The translations under genes were made by a program, and so were the position numbers. Shown here piece by piece: positions 35,163-48,804 of a stretch of DNA of 64,000 bases. The DNA comes from Inonotus obliquus (lineage: Eukaryota > Basidiomycota > Agaricomycetes > Hymenochaetales > Hymenochaetaceae), in contig JAJHTX010000009.1 in assembly GCA_032164295.1 (NCBI GenBank), positions 930,001 through 994,000 of the forward strand, written 5' to 3'. The notes under the pieces were generated by a model. That model saw only the letters and a program-made list of their open reading frames with translations. It had not been told where the DNA came from and made no database searches. Positions within the stretch are counted from its first letter, which is position 1. Every line of letters begins with the position of its first letter.

Positions 35163-35678
35163 TCACCAAACTTCGAAAAACCGTTTCCACCACGGTCTAG
35201 CAATCCCTTGCGCACTCTTCTGGAAGCCTTCGACGATCTGGTTGTAATGTAACGGCCGAGACGCAGGCTTGAGCGTCTTTTCAGATAGTGGGTACTATTT
35301 GATAGTACATGGAACATGGAAACCAAGAAGCTTCATCAGTACAATACAATCACAACAAGACACACGAGGTATTTTAAATCAAGACAGGAGACGCGAGACA
35401 GGGGATGGGAAACAAGAGATAGGAGGTAGGAGAAGCAGGGATTAACAAGAGGAAGAGGGGGAAAGGATAAGAAAGAATAAGAGAAAACTGACCTTCTTAC
35501 TGAGTTCGTTTCCTCTAAGTGCCTGAACAGCTCTTACGGCGTTAGGTGTGAGACGTGGATGTGTAGAAAGCGATAAGAAGAAGTTTTGAAGTTGCATGTT
35601 CGGACGAAAAGGATCTTGCGGCCATGAGTTCGCGATGGACTTGAGTTGGGCGGATAGTTTTGACCTTGGGATGGCCAT
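35163..35678 (-). CDS. Mitochondrial complex III assembly factor, UQCC2/Cbp6 type
   Basis: Exons 35678-35493 and 35294-35163; 105 residues; the single intron is 198 nt, long for this region. The protein is small and basic: MAIPRSKLSAQLKSIANSWP, then DPFRPNMQLQNFF, AVQALRGNELSKK|YPLSEKTLKPAS, HYNQIVEGFQKSAQGIARPW and a WWKRFFEVW end. The size and the pattern W-P-x-DPxRP ... YPLSEKxLKPAS ... GIxRPWWK fit the UQCC2/CBP6 family, which with Cbp3/UQCC1 supports cytochrome b translation and assembly. The upstream in-frame ATG at 35780 would add 34 hydrophobic residues; the MAIPRSK start was preferred. It is tail-to-tail with NOC2, 240 nt apart. Confidence 0.75.
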
Positions 35679-37905
35679 TTTGTCCGGTGTGAGTTGGTGA
35701 GAAGAGACGGATGAGAAAAGACGATCTGCAATGATTGACGAAATGATCGACGTGACGATCACTAATTCGGCACGAGGCATGTAAAGTCCTCCAGAAACTC
35801 CGTTGATGACAAATATTCCCAGTCGTGTTGTTCACTTCCTTCTGTCCTGTCCCACTTGCACCTGGCCTACAACTTCTCTCAGATCCGAAGCAGAAGCAGG
35901 CTGCAAGACTACTTATTTATAATTACCGGCTTCTCGAACACAGAGTGCCACGATGGCGGGTTTTTCGGGGCTAAACCCGTATTTCAGGCTCTATCAAGCT
36001 CTTCCAAAATCTTTGTCACTTTCTATGATTCACGATCCACTTTCCACGATAATGCTAAGCCATGCCCGACTCGGAGCATAACTTGGGTCAATGGATGCAC
36101 AGCACTTTGTTCTTTTTCTTTATTCCTTCCATATTCCGCTTTTTTTTCCAATTCCTTCTTTCCCTTGAAGCGGCTCTCTATGTCCGTCATGATGAATGAT
36201 GGAAGGTACGCACCCACGTACATTGAGTCATGGACATTCATCCGATCGCGAAGGAGGCGGAACCAAATAAGGTCTCACGGGCTGCGGAATACTGTGGCTT
36301 AGTTCTCTCTCCGGTCCGGAAAAACAAACATGCATTCGAGATGCTTGAGTCCGTATATCCGAATCAGAAGCAGTGCTACGGCTAAGGTCGCACATCCGAA
36401 GCTGACTTGTCTGCGCCTCCGTAGAATGATGAAAGACTTTGATGATCGACCGACAAGGATGTCTTTGACGGGCCTGAATGCTGTTGGAGGCTTAGCAAGC
36501 GTCGGGCCCGATCCTCGCTGTGTCCGACCGCCGGAAGTTAGTGCGGGATCAAAGGTCGATGCTCGTAAGTGCTTCTACCGCTCGCAGATACCGTAGATAT
36601 TCAATATCTAACGAGATTCAGGTAGATTCATCAATCGAACCGGTAGTAATGTTTTCTTTTGGGTGATTCCCAAATACGTTCAAATGCTTTCGAGGCACAT
36701 AAAGTATTCAATAGCCCGCAAAGCATGTTATTGCTGCGCACGCAATGCCAGTAACTGTCGTCAGCATCCTATATCTCTTGGAATTGTACACATAGTTTGA
36801 ACCCGAGGCCACCGAATCAACCGCATCCTACTACTTCCGGTAACCGACGTCGGTCGTAACCTCCTCGAGCAACTCAGTCACATTGCTATCAAATCTGGCA
36901 AACGGGAGCTTTTCTAGATCTACACAAAAGATCAAAAGACAGACAGCAACGCATTGATCGAATGATACAGTGGTAAGTAACAGTGCTGGGCGGCGTCGAT
37001 ACAGCAACCACCGCAGCGGCACCAGCACCAGCGAAGCCAGTCAGTCACTTATCACCGGAGCATTGCCGCACTTTCACGCGAGCTGTTGAGGTGAATGGGA
37101 GATAGGTATAGGATTGGGAGATCCAGAAGTCTTCATTAGCACGATACTGTTGGCAACCGCTGAGCAAGGAACAAGGCAACTAGCAACAAATGACGGAATG
37201 AGAGCGACGACTAGCGACGATTCGTCAGCTCATCCGCGCGATGTGTGCCACAGGGGTTCTCCAATGAGCTAGAATCTCGGCGAGTAATCTTCGACTAGTC
37301 ATGCATCTAGTCTTAGTAAAGTAGATGGTATTGACATTTCCTTTGGTAGGAAGATCCGAGGCGTTGAATCTAGAGATGACTGCCAGCGAAAGCTATGGGC
37401 ACCGGAGAAGAGGAGAGGGTTGAGACTCTGAGATTGGTGGCTCGTCAGCAATGACAGAGTGTAACCCGGTTTGCCCGTATTTACACTATCACCGCGAAAG
37501 ATAGTTCTGAGCGGTGATCTACCCGAGTTCGTATTGAGGTTTCCTAATTATATCTGACCGATTTCATATGTGTAGCTCCGGATCTATGTTGAGGAGCCTT
37601 GAAGGCGGAACATACTCCGATCAAGTGAGTGATTGAGATGTTGCCTCTGTTCTAAGAATGTATCGCTGAGCAACGCCTTTCTTACCCTTAGCTCCATTTT
37701 CAAAGGGAATATCTTGGAGAGAGAAACCAAATCAACTCAGATAGTGACTCCAAGGTCTCTCGTTACCGGCATCCGCACCCCAGTCATCGCTCCATCTCTG
37801 AAATTCACGACGTATGATTGTTTTCCCATTGGTTATGAACTATACTTACTAACCCAAGGAGCCAGCTGCGAACAGGGTGGCAACATCGGATGGCGGATGA
37901 AGGAC

Positions 37906-37934
37906 CAACAACAACAACAACAACAACAACAACA
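37906..37934 (+). repeat. (CAA)n microsatellite
   Basis: About nine uninterrupted CAA units. They could encode poly-Gln in one open frame (37633-37983), but that frame has no other support. Confidence 0.8.
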
Positions 37935-38584
37935 TCTTCCCAATCAGTCTATTCTCATGTCCATCAATACGACAAGGCTATGAAGAAACAGTCAAGGTCC
38001 TAAGGCGGATCTACAACGGGCTTGCTATTTTCGTTCAAGTCAGCCATCTTTAACCATCGACCATCAGCCATCAACCAACCATCAGCCAGCAATCAAGCAA
38101 TCAGGGAGTGAGAAAGTGAGAGGGTTGAAATTGCTTCCGGTAGTCGGTGGCTAGCGGCTGGTGGCTAGCGGCTGAGACTCGGCTCACGGATTAGTACTAG
38201 TTTATGTGGCCATATCGCCTTGTCCTCCGGACTACCGCCCATGGACCACTTAACCCTTTGGTCAAAACGCAAAATGCAAAATGCAACGAGCAACGGAGTC
38301 GGACGGGTTGAATGAAGTGTCCGCTCTGGACCGGTTGGGGATTAATATTAGGATCCAGTAATTAATATTATGTAGTTGCTTTCGGTTGTAGTTGTGTGTG
38401 TGTTTCAAACGTATAGAGGGAGAAAGTGGAGGGAGAGGTCTGGGAGACGACGAGGAAGTGAGGAAGTGAGTTGAGGTAGTCGAGTTTGTTTGCTTGTTGG
38501 TTGGTTCCGGATTTGCTGAGGACGGGGATGGAGAGGCCTAAGTAGGATGATCTGATGATCCAGCAGTGCAGTGATCGTCATCTA

Positions 38585-38657
38585 CTTTCGTCTCATCTTC
38601 TCATCCTCTCATCTTCACATCCTCCCATCCTCCCATCTTCTCATCTTCTCATCTTCG
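38585..38657 (+). repeat. Pyrimidine tandem repeat (CATCTTCTC/CATCCTCC units)
   Basis: About seven imperfect 9-10-nt units of the form TCATCTTC / TCATCCTC / CCATCCTC in a row. Confidence 0.75.
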
Positions 38658-39203
38658 GAAGTAACTCGAAAGCGTGAAAGGGATTGAAGAGGCCTAGGAT
38701 GATAGACGAAATAAATACAACGCCTTCCAATAACGAAGACGAAAAAAACACCAGATAGAAAACTCAATCTAAGGCTAAGGGACGAAATGATGATATGATT
38801 GATGGCATGATATGAAGGTATGATATGGTGATTCGAAAGAATTAGCGTACATACATACACAGCATAGGGAGGAAAGTATATGCGCACCGGCTATGAAAGG
38901 TGCTTCTATTGATGTTGATGGCTCGCGGTTCAATGGTTCAATAGGCCGAAGTCGTAGTCGTAGTCGTGTATTGCCGGTGAACAGGACAAGTACAAGTACA
39001 AATACTAGTGGAAGATTAATATTGCTGATTGTAATGAAGCCAAATAAAATAGTGAGTGATAGCCTGAGAGATGATGATGATAAACGTTATTCACTTTTTC
39101 CCTCTTCCCTCTTTGAGTTCGCGGCGGCTACTCGATTTGAAGTGTGTTATCTCATAGTCGCATTGTTCAATCCGTTCAATCAATGATGCCCGCACTGGAA
39201 TCG

Positions 39204-39308
39204 TCTACAGACTACAGGATACAGACTACAGGATATCGGCTACAGGATATCGGCTACAGGACACAGGACACAGGAAACACACTATAGGATACACACTACA
39301 GAATACAG
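39204..39308 (+). repeat. Minisatellite with CTACAGGATA units
   Basis: Imperfect units of about 10-15 nt built on CTACAGGATA / CTACAGGATATCGG / ACACAGGA, repeated some eight times before decaying into CACTATAGGATACACACTAC. Confidence 0.75.
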
Positions 39309-40029
39309 AGCGTACTATGTAGTAAAGATTCAAAGATCCATAAATTCGGAGTGAAGTACATTATGTAATATTGTAAGTAAACGAGTTGGATCGATAGTAT
39401 ACTGTAGTACTAGTCAGCCGAGGTTTCGGTGGTTCTAGATCTTGCAGTTCTACGGTTTTGCAGATTTGTGGTTTTGTGGTTTTGTAGATAAGATAAGTAT
39501 CGGCTACGGCTACGGCTATGACACTCAACACGCGTATGTACACTTTCCAACTTTTTTAACGTCCATCATCCGTTCTGGTTATTCCATCCTACCACTAACC
39601 ACTTACCCAACCGATCATCCATCCAATCATCCACCCAACCATCCACCCCATTAAAAGTATGTATCACTAAGCACCTGCTCCCATACCCCTACAAACACCC
39701 GGAATCGACATTCGACACTCAAGTTCAAATCTCCCCGACCTTAGTCCATCGAAGTCTGAATGCGAGGCACTAGGCACGAGGCACGAGTTGCGGGTGTAGG
39801 GTCTACATCATACCATACATCATACAATACACCATCCCCCAATCTCCTCCCACCTCCGCTTTCCGTTACGTAATACTCCCGCTTTATTGTTTAATCACCG
39901 ACTCAAGGAGGATTACATAAAGACATAAAGGGAGAACGAGAACGGCGACGGAAGTAAATCGATTAGAGATGAGATTATGTGAGATAGATTAGAAAATCAC
40001 CCGTCCGTCTGGATCTGAAAGGCTGACTC

Positions 40030-40096
40030 GACTCGGACACTCGGACACTCGGACGCAGATGCTGGATCGCGGGTCTCGGGTCTCGGGTCTCGCGAT
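40030..40096 (+). repeat. Two adjacent tandem repeats, ACTCGG-AC and GGGTCTC
   Basis: Three ACTCGGAC-type units are followed by three to four GGGTCTC units. They illustrate the dense mixed repeats upstream of STE12. Confidence 0.7.
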
Positions 40097-40364
40097 ATTC
40101 AATCAGTTTAGGACTCGGAGGGATAGATGTAGATGTATTCTTGTTCTTGTTCTTGTTTCTTCGTCTGTTGTTTCTTTGCAGTAGTTGGTTACTCTAGTAG
40201 ACTGTAGTTAGTAATCGATTACATTGATATATGACGGTGATAGTTAAGAATATTATGCAATGGTCAAGAATGCCAGTGGTTGAAGGATAGATCAGCGCAT
40301 GCGCAACGCAAGTGAAAGCCTCCACTCCTATCTCCATCTCCACCTCCACCTCCACTTTCCGTTA

Positions 40365-40500
40365 AGTACGGGGTACGGGGTACGGGACGGACTCGATATT
40401 TCGGGATACTGGGATTTCGTTATTTCGGGATTTCGGAATATTGGTATTTCGTAAAGCGGTAGATTGGTACTTTGGTAATTTGGTACTTCGGGATTACGAT
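40365..40500 (+). repeat. TACGGGG and ATTTCGGGA/ATTGGTA tandem repeats
   Basis: Three TACGGGG units are followed by a run of related 8-10-nt units (GGGATTTCG, TTATTTCGG, AATATTGGTA, TTTGGTAATTTGGTACTT). Confidence 0.65.
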
Positions 40501-41916
40501 TGTTAGCAGATGAGTAGACGAGTGGATCGATTTGGTGGCAGATCATTTGTCGGTGAAATTGTTAGTAGGTTGATATATGATACATAGGTGGACGGGTGGA
40601 TGGACGGGTGGATGGAAAGGAGGGAATTCAGATTTCGTTATGCTTTCTCTTGGGGATTGGACTCCATACATACATACTAAACGGATACTAAACGAATATC
40701 CAAGAGGATCAAGAGGAGATGAAGGGTCACATACATAGCCCTAGGTAGCACTAAGACTAAGCAGCACGAAGTTAACTTCCGGTATGTACGGGACTCGGCG
40801 TTCGGTAGAGGTCGCTGAAAGGTCCAGTCCGATTCCTCGCCAGGGTTGAGAAACGAAGGAACGAACCATACGGACGCGGATGTGCGATGAGGATGGAGGA
40901 TGGAAGGAGGAGGAGTTTACAGAGAGCCATATAGTCGTCCGTACTTACAGGATGCAGGATGTTCTGCTGGGGTACTTAGCTTTATCTGAGCTACTAGTTA
41001 TTAGTTAGTTAGTCATCGATTCGATCAGGAGGTAGGGTAAGGTAAGCATATCAGTAAAGTAACTGATGAAGGCACCAACTTACTTATTTACTTACGGACG
41101 TTTAGATTATTAGTTACCGAGTGCAACCTTTCCTTTATTCCTCTATCTATACACCCCCTTTTTTGCACTTTGTCTGTGACCTGGCTGTACCTTGTATGTC
41201 CAAATTACGTCATGTAAAAAAGATCGAAAGAGTGATGAATGATGAATGATATTGGGTCTTTTTCTCCAATTCTCCAATTCAAACCTTCCACCCATTCTTG
41301 GGCGCTTCGAATCGTTTACATGTAGATGATAGATGTATCGGCGAACGAAGCGTGGGTAAACGAAATGAATGTATACAACCAGAGAAAAACTTCTTTCAGC
41401 GGTCCCATCAGTGGCCGTACAAAGTATGAAAAATGGATTACGAAGGTATGCAGGTATGATGCCCTGAATTGTTGCGATTGCTTATTGCTGTGCACAAGCG
41501 CTATGCGCCTCCCCGCGCCTCATGCGCGCTGAGCGCGAGGAAAGTCTCCATATCATTGCCATCTGATGAAAAGGGGATCGCAGTTAACCTTGCCCGAGTT
41601 GCTGCAATAGGCAGTCAAGGACTACGGAATGGAGGGAATGGAGGAAATAAAGGATGTAGGGTGGGAGCATGTGCATGGTAGGTTCGGCTATGAGAGAGCG
41701 TTGTCGGGGGCAGTGTTAGTGGTCGCCGCCCGTAGGATAGCAGTGGAGAGAAGGGAAATGATGGGAAGGTCATAGACGGATTATAGTTATGAGGATAAGT
41801 CGGAGTTGTGTCTACCCCCTTTGTACATCAAGTAGACAGGATGGAATATAATCGTAGTAAGCCCAAATAAGGGTGTAATCGGCAACTGCCGGATTATAGG
41901 TGCTCTCTTCACCATT

Positions 41917-42085
41917 CACTTGGTCGCCGTCCTCCTCCTCTTCCTCCTCATCATCCCTCCTCTTCCTCCTCCCTCCATCATCTACCTCTACCTCAAATTA
42001 ATTATACTAATTAATTCCCTCTCTCTCTCTTTCCCCTCCCCTTCTCAACTCAACTCTTTCTCTCTTTCCACTCCTCGTCGTCATC
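41917..42085 (+). promoter_or_regulatory. Pyrimidine-rich tract before STE12
   Basis: Runs of CCTCCTCTTCC and CTCTCTCTCT cover ~160 nt, about 320 nt before the STE12 ATG. CT-rich tracts of this kind are common near transcription starts of filamentous fungal genes. No TATA box is obvious next to it. Confidence 0.4.
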
Positions 42086-42399
42086 CCACTTCTTCGCTCT
42101 TAAAACACCTAGTAACCACCCACCCCTCGCTGAGCGACATTCATTCCGTACGCACAGTACACTCGACGACACTACAAGAGAGAGTCTCTTGCCTCAGTTA
42201 GGCCATCAAATTCAACACAGAGAGAGGAGACGCTCGTTCTGGTCCCCGTGTATCCTATACTTTACTACCAGCATCCCTTCCCATCCGACAGCTCTCTCCC
42301 TGTACCATCTCACTCTATTGCTTATATAAACAACATTTCTACTTCAAATATAATCCAGTCCTCCTCCCTTCCCTTCCCTCTTCGTTCTCGGCCCGCGCC

Positions 42400-45300
42400 A
42401 TGATGGACGCGTATGACCCTCGCTCTCACCCCCCTCCACACGTCCAGTACGGTCAGCACTCGTACGCATCCTCATACTACGCTCCAGACATTCAGTCGTC
42501 CACTTCAGCCTCTTCTTCCGCGTATCCGTCACCTGCTTACCCCTCATACGACTACCAATCCGCATCTCCTTACGGTGGCAGTAACTCCGGGTATACCGCA
42601 GTTGAGTCGCAGACGTTGGGTTATACCGTACCATCCCAGAGTGCCGAGCCTTCCCTACAAAGTACTTTAACAGCGGGAGAAGGTGATCGCAGCGTGACAA
42701 GTAGCGTGCGCTCCTCTCCGGTCGCAGGTTCTTCTTTTGACTACACATCAAATCCTGCCTCCGCTTCCAACCACCACCACCACTCCCGTCCAATGGTTCA
42801 CTCTCAGTCGCACTCTTCCAATGCCTCAGCATCCAGCAGCGCCAATTCTTCGCCTCGCCCTTCACAGCAACTTCAGAGCAATTCCCACCCCGCTCCCTTA
42901 CCTCCTAACTCGAGTGGAAACCCGAATCAGGTCTCCTTCAATGGAACTCCGCTCTCACGGCCTCTGACTCACAAAGAGCAAGAGATGCTTGCACACCTCG
43001 ATCGTCTCAAGTTTTTCCTCGCGACCGCGCCGAGCCGCTGGGCAACGGCGGACGGCGACGGGGTAAGCGAGGCGGATGGTACTTTCGGCAATGGCGCTAT
43101 GACTACTGGACGGGTGCAGCAAGGAACACCGATGATGCCTCACCCTAATACTCACCCCGCACTGAACCGCTTCTTGTTGCCATCCGGTAAGGGTCTTTCT
43201 ACTTCTTCTCTGCTTTCTTTGTCTCTTTTTCCTCTTTGAGCGCTCCACTTCCCCGCTCAGCGAGAAATTTGCGGTATCGCTGTCTCCCTTCAGTAAAGTG
43301 GACACGCGAATCCCACGCGTTTACGTCCGTCTCGTCCGTCGCTTATGCTACCGGTCGCGAATGATGCGCGGAGCAATCACTTGATTTGGATGCGCAATTT
43401 TATCTTGCGATTTGGGAATCTCCTTGTCTATCAGTTTCTTGATGGAGGCATATTTTTTTCGGTTCCGAGGATCCCCCTGAACACTGTTTTTCAAACGTCA
43501 CGATGGACTTGGATGGTTCCGTCCGGTCTCCGCTGAAGGGCGAGGTCACGGCTTACCATGGTAATCAGGAGCTCATCTTTGTTGGGGACTTGGCCAGGAG
43601 CTGGAACAAGGAATCAGTGGCGCAGAGGGGAGGCCGCTGGCCAAGATTGACTAGCTCTGAACACAGCTGTGGGAGACTTCTGATGACCGGGACAGATGCA
43701 CTGTTCTTTACCATTTTTTGATCGTCTTCCCGCCGACTCTTTCGGCTCAGAGTTAACGGATGTCTGACGTGTTGACATTTGCTCTCTGTAGGTGAATACG
43801 TGACTTGTGTTCTATGGTCAGGTTTGTATCACATCACTGGTACGGACATTGTCCGCGCGCTCGTATTTCGATTCGAGGCCTTTGGTGCGTTCATTCCTCT
43901 CGGTGACTATTGGAAATTGCCTTCTGACAAATCTTTCTTTCTCCTCCTGCACATGACCTTGACTTTCGCGACTTTGATAACGTTCTTGCCTTGGATCTTG
44001 ACATCTCGGCATGTTCCCTTTGGCCCTTGAATGGATGGTGACAAAATATTCCGCTCTCCGCGTCTTCCATTCGCTTTGCCTATTCTCCTTATCCTTTGCA
44101 ATCTCAACCTTCGGGAATACGTGATCTTCCCATCGACGTCAATTCCTGCACCCGCAACTCTCTTGCTCCACATTCTTCGTGCCGTCCGTCGCTTGGACGC
44201 GCACTTTTGCATATACAATTTGGTCTGGGCTACGCTGAATTATCCTGCTGCGGTTTCCGTATTCATTTTTACATCCATCACGTCCTTCATCGATCTTCTA
44301 TCTTCTTACCGGCATCTTTCCTCACGCGACTTCCCGCCTTATCCGCTTTTGGTGTATCCTACGTCTTCTTGGTATGCCTCGTGACGCCTTACCCTGCGGG
44401 TTCTATGGGCTCGACCTCCTCGTTTCGCTACGCGGATGTTTGGCAACTCCATTACGATTAATGCTCGCTTGGAACGACGCGGGGAATAGGCCGTCCTGTG
44501 CGCAACATGAAAAAGTTCGAGGAAGGCGTGTTCTCCGACCTCCGTAACTTGAAGCCCGGCACAGATGCCTGCCTCGAGGAACCAAAGGTACGGGTTTCTC
44601 CAGTGTCTTCTTCACTTCCTTCATTTTCATTCCCTCGTATTGGCGAGAAAATTGTTCAAAGGTCTATCTTCTCCGTGTCTTTCATGCTCTGTCAGCTTCA
44701 CCTAGTACTGGCTTTCTTGCTTCACTGCTGTTCGTACTTCTGGGACGCGAGTAACTCCGTTTTCTCCTTTCCCTGACGACTGTTTTCCCCCTTCTTTATC
44801 TCATGACCATTATATTTTTCGTGCTTCGCCATCATGCTTCTTCCCTTCCTATTCACAAGTTCACCGCCATTCCCCCTTTTCTGCTTTGTTCGTCTCGCTC
44901 AGCATAGATACTGACGATGCTCTAACCTCTTACAGTCACCATTCCTTGATCTTCTGTTCAAGTATCAATGCATCAGGACGCAGAAGAAGCAAAAGGTCTT
45001 CTATTGGTACGTATCCATCTACTTCTTTGAGCTTCTCCCTCCTATTCCCCTCTACACGTGCAATGTGCTGTACTCTTCACGTCAGCGGCGTGTATCCATG
45101 GCAGGTTCAGTGTTTCCGATCGTGGCTTATCCTGCTTTCCATCAAGAGCTATAGCTCTCGGCTGCTCTATTTCTGCCTATTTCTGCCGCGCCACTGCTTC
45201 TAAGCTTTCTTTCATTTTCACATTGGTGTGCTTCTACCGTCTCATCTCTATCATCTCACGAGGACGACTTGAAACCATTACTGACTCTATTCTTCTATTA

Positions 45301-47380
45301 ATTCTCTGCTATCCTATTGGTCCTCGATCTACCTCGATGATGTTTGATCGTCTGTCGACTCGGTTGGCGCTCCGCGCTCTTATGTGCTATTCCCGCACCC
45401 CCTTCTCTCTGTGACCGGATCTACGGCTACCGTAGGTTCTCCGTGCCGCACGACCGACTCTTCCTTGATGCACTTGAGCGTGATCTGAAGCGCGAGAAGA
45501 TGGGCCTGGAACCGACAACGGTTGTAGTTGGCGAACCCGCATTGTCGTTTAGGTACGACAGTAAGCGCTCTCTATACGAGCAATTTTCGAAAGCGCAGGG
45601 TATCCAGGATGGTGAGGGTGAATTGGAATCCGCTGTTCGCCGTGCGGAAGAGGCTATGGCCATGGAGAAAGAGAATGAGGCTCGCAGATTGGCCTCGGGA
45701 TCCGCTGGAAGCTCTGAGCGTGATGTTGCGCCTAGCACTATCTTCAACATGTTCTCGCTGTTTGAAGGTAGCCCAAACTACAAGCAGCGCCGCAAGAAGG
45801 GTCCACGCTCTGGTCGCAGTGGTCTTGGTCGTGATTCTGCGTCAGAAGAAGAGCGTGAAACGCATAGTGGTGTTGGATCGGGAGATGTTGTAGAAGATGT
45901 CGATGGCGAGATGACTGCAGCTGCAATGTTTGAAGCTCAGGCTGGCCTTGGTAGTGGCCATCAAGCGAGGGCACAACGCCAAGCTGAGAGTCAGCGTGCT
46001 ATCCAGGCGCAGCGCCTGGCGTTGATCAACCAGCAAACAAATGTTATCGCCAAGACGCGACAATTCCCTGGTCGTTCGATGTTAGGTAGTTCGCAACTAC
46101 ACAGCCAGTCGCTTCCAGCGAACTTCGATTCTGGACGCAAGACGAAGGCGTATGTTTGCCCGCTGTACTCGTGCCAACGTCTGTTCAAGCGTCTTGAGCA
46201 CTTGAAGCGACACGTCCGGATGCACACCATGGAGAGACCATACCAGTGCGAAGTGTGCCAGCGTCGATTCTCGCGCGCTGATAACCTCAACCAGCACATG
46301 CGTACTCACTCGCGTGATGCCAACCTTAGCACTTTGTTGCCAATTGGTGATCTGGAGGGAGATGAGGGCGTTGATCAAGTGATGTATGCACCTGGTGAGC
46401 AATATGACCTGAACGCATGTGAGATTGAGGCGGACGCTTCGATGCGCTTCGAGGATGAGGATTTCGCGGGCTCTTATGGAGTACCTTCGTCGAGGGTCAA
46501 CGGTTCTCCCTACAGTGGTTTTGTTGGCGCAGAGGCTTCTCACTTCGCTAACATGGTGGCGAGCCCTGAAAATTCGCCTCGGTTGACTGAGAGCAATTGG
46601 TCAGCGACGCATGGACATTCAAACTCATTGCCAGCTGGCTACGACTACGGATCTTCGCATCCTTCTCCGGCCTTCAGCACGTCCAGCGCACCATCTTCTC
46701 GTTTGACGACTACATACGGCAATGCGACGTACTCTGTGCCACCAGAAGTACCCTCCAACTCTTCTGCCTATGCCCCAGCTTCTGCCGGCTCGCTTTCGGC
46801 TCCTGCGCATAAACAAACATTCGATCATACCGCACTTTACCCGCCAACTCTCGGGAGTGTGCAAGGCTTCTCTGCAAGTGCTGTCGGTCCGGTGCGGCGT
46901 TACCGTAGTGTCACTCCGACCATTGCACGTGCCGGGGAGCAGATTCGTCGTCCGCTAACTGCGAACACCCTTGACGCAAGTCCGCTCGGACCGGGCACCG
47001 CGACATCACGCGGATATCACCCTTATTCGTACACCTCTGTTTCGCAGCACTCGAGTCCGGCAGCGTACCAGACTCAACTTGATTACTCGCAACACACGCC
47101 TGGTACGCAGTCGAACTCGCCTGCAGGTTCAACTGTCTATCCAGAAGACCTAACGTTGATTGGGCTCGATGCGGCGACACTCGGGAATTACGAAAATAGC
47201 TCGATTGCGGCGTCGGGTGTTGCGGCTTACGCGGGCGATGTATATTCGGAATCAGCACCACAGGGACAATTCAATGCCACGGCAGATTCCGCAGCAGCGA
47301 CGACAAATTACTATGGGGATCTGAACAATCTGAATGGGACCGCGCAATATTCGGAACAGTCGTACTCCTATGCGTCCTGA
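42400..47380 (+). CDS. STE12: Ste12-like transcription factor (STE domain plus two C2H2 fingers)
   Basis: Target of the pheromone/filamentation MAPK pathway (family knowledge). Exons 42400-43186, 43792-43884, 44490-44587, 44936-45006, 45436-47380; 997 residues. Residues 1-185 are Ser/Pro/Tyr-rich. The STE domain (~188-375) runs across all five exons: LTHKEQEMLAHLDRLKFFLA, NRFLLPSGEYVTCVLWSGLY, TDIVRALVFRFEAFGRPVRN, GVFSDLRNLKPGTDACLEEP, SPFLDLLFKYQCIRTQKKQK, FSVPHDRLFLDALERDLKRE. Two C2H2 fingers lie at ~589-643 (C-x4-C then C-x2-C types), as in filamentous fungi. The rest is a disordered Ser/Tyr/Pro tail. Introns are 605, 605, 348 and 429 nt, about ten times the local norm. Alternative start ATG at 42403. 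Confidence 0.94.
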
Positions 47381-48804
47381 TTTAGCGCGCGCGTCTCTGC
47401 GTTGATCGTCGCGATGCCCTTGTTCTCGCAAAACCCTTGCATCCATTTGGATGACATGTCCATCTTTCATGTGGCGCCGATCTTAGTCTTGGAACTGAGT
47501 CGGAGTCTAACATCCGGTCATTGCAAAATATCGACCTGCATTACCTTACTCGATTTTTTATAATTCGTCAACGTCAAAATGCTGTCTGTGCTTTACTTCT
47601 TCATTCTTCTCTTTATTCAATTGACTGGCTCATAACTCTCAATACGCTACACTAATACTGCTTTCTAATCACCTAGCGATTTATAGTACTCCTCTTCGAG
47701 TCCGCATCTTGTGCCTGGCTGCAAACTCATCCCATCTCCTTCTCATCTCATATTACTCATCTTGTCTGTGTCTTCCTCATCTCTCACCTCCCTCCTGTCT
47801 TGTTTTCGCATATTTCATTTTCACCTTTAAACCAACTCCTTTATTCTTCGAATTCTTCTCTACATTACAACACTTTTTTTATATGATCACCTTCAACTTA
47901 ATTCTTTCTACGTGTTTTTGTTGTCTGTCTGACTGTCTATCGTCTTCTTCGCATTTTATTCTTACGTCCTTAGTTAGTGGCTTTCGGCGGCCTAGCGTCG
48001 TGTTTTTTTTACATACGACGTGCGTAGTAATAGTACATATAGCCCTATGGACGACCGACGATTGAATTGTTAAACCAACCATCCATTGTAGCTGCGCTTT
48101 CTTTTGTCTGCCGTTGTTCGTTTTCGTTTTTTAGCTTACCTTTCTTAATTTTCTCTTTTTCCTTCCGTCCTCCCTCCCTCCTCTTCCATCCCCTTTTCAA
48201 CTCTTCACCTCTTCACCTTTTCACCTCTTCACCCTCTCACCCGACTACCCGACTGACACCCTTCCACTTCCAATCCCAAACCCAAACCTCTCCAACCTCC
48301 AAGTGTCGAGATAGTTTCTGTGTCTCTTTTTTTTAAAGTTGTGTGATATATGTTATCATGTGTAGTAATAATGCAGAAAGGCAAAAAGGACTTGTTGGGT
48401 GAATAATATATGATTTATGCAGACATGCGTCTTTTTTCTTCGTTTTGCATTGTTCTGTTGTTCTGTTCTTGTGGACTTGTGGACTTGTGTTCCTTGCTGC
48501 TTGTTTATGGCTGTGGATATGGGTAAGGGTAAGGATACGGGTATGTGTATAGCTGCGAGGGGTATGGCTATGACTATGGTATGGCTGTGAGGGCTAAGGT
48601 GGTGGGTGAACGGGCGTGATGTACATACTAGCGACTGATTTCGATTTGATTCCGCAGTGCTTACTTTACCATGATTAGGCTTGGGATAGGATGATGATGA
48701 TAGGGCTTGCGGGCGCGTTATTTTGTTGGCTTGCCTTGGGATGGGGTTTTCCGTAGCGCCGGTATGTACCACGAGAGTATTTCCCTAATATTGCGTATGT
48801 ATGT

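Larger units (their letters stand above)
35679..42399. other. 6.7-kb gene-free region upstream of STE12, repeat-rich
   Basis: No gene could be assembled in either strand. From ~37.9 kb onward the sequence is crowded with short tandem repeats of many unrelated units (itemised separately), with tracts rich in TACGG, TCGGA, ATTTCGGG and similar. It ends in a pyrimidine-rich stretch (~41920-42080) typical of fungal promoters or leaders. It most likely holds the promoter and a long 5' leader of STE12, perhaps with a non-coding transcript (inference). Confidence 0.55.

Noticed and set aside
37633..37983. Open frame with poly-Gln upstream of STE12
   Set aside because: It is created by a CAA microsatellite; no other coding evidence.
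43187..44489. Two STE12 introns of exactly 605 nt, suggesting duplication
   Set aside because: Their sequences do not resemble each other; equal length looks like coincidence.
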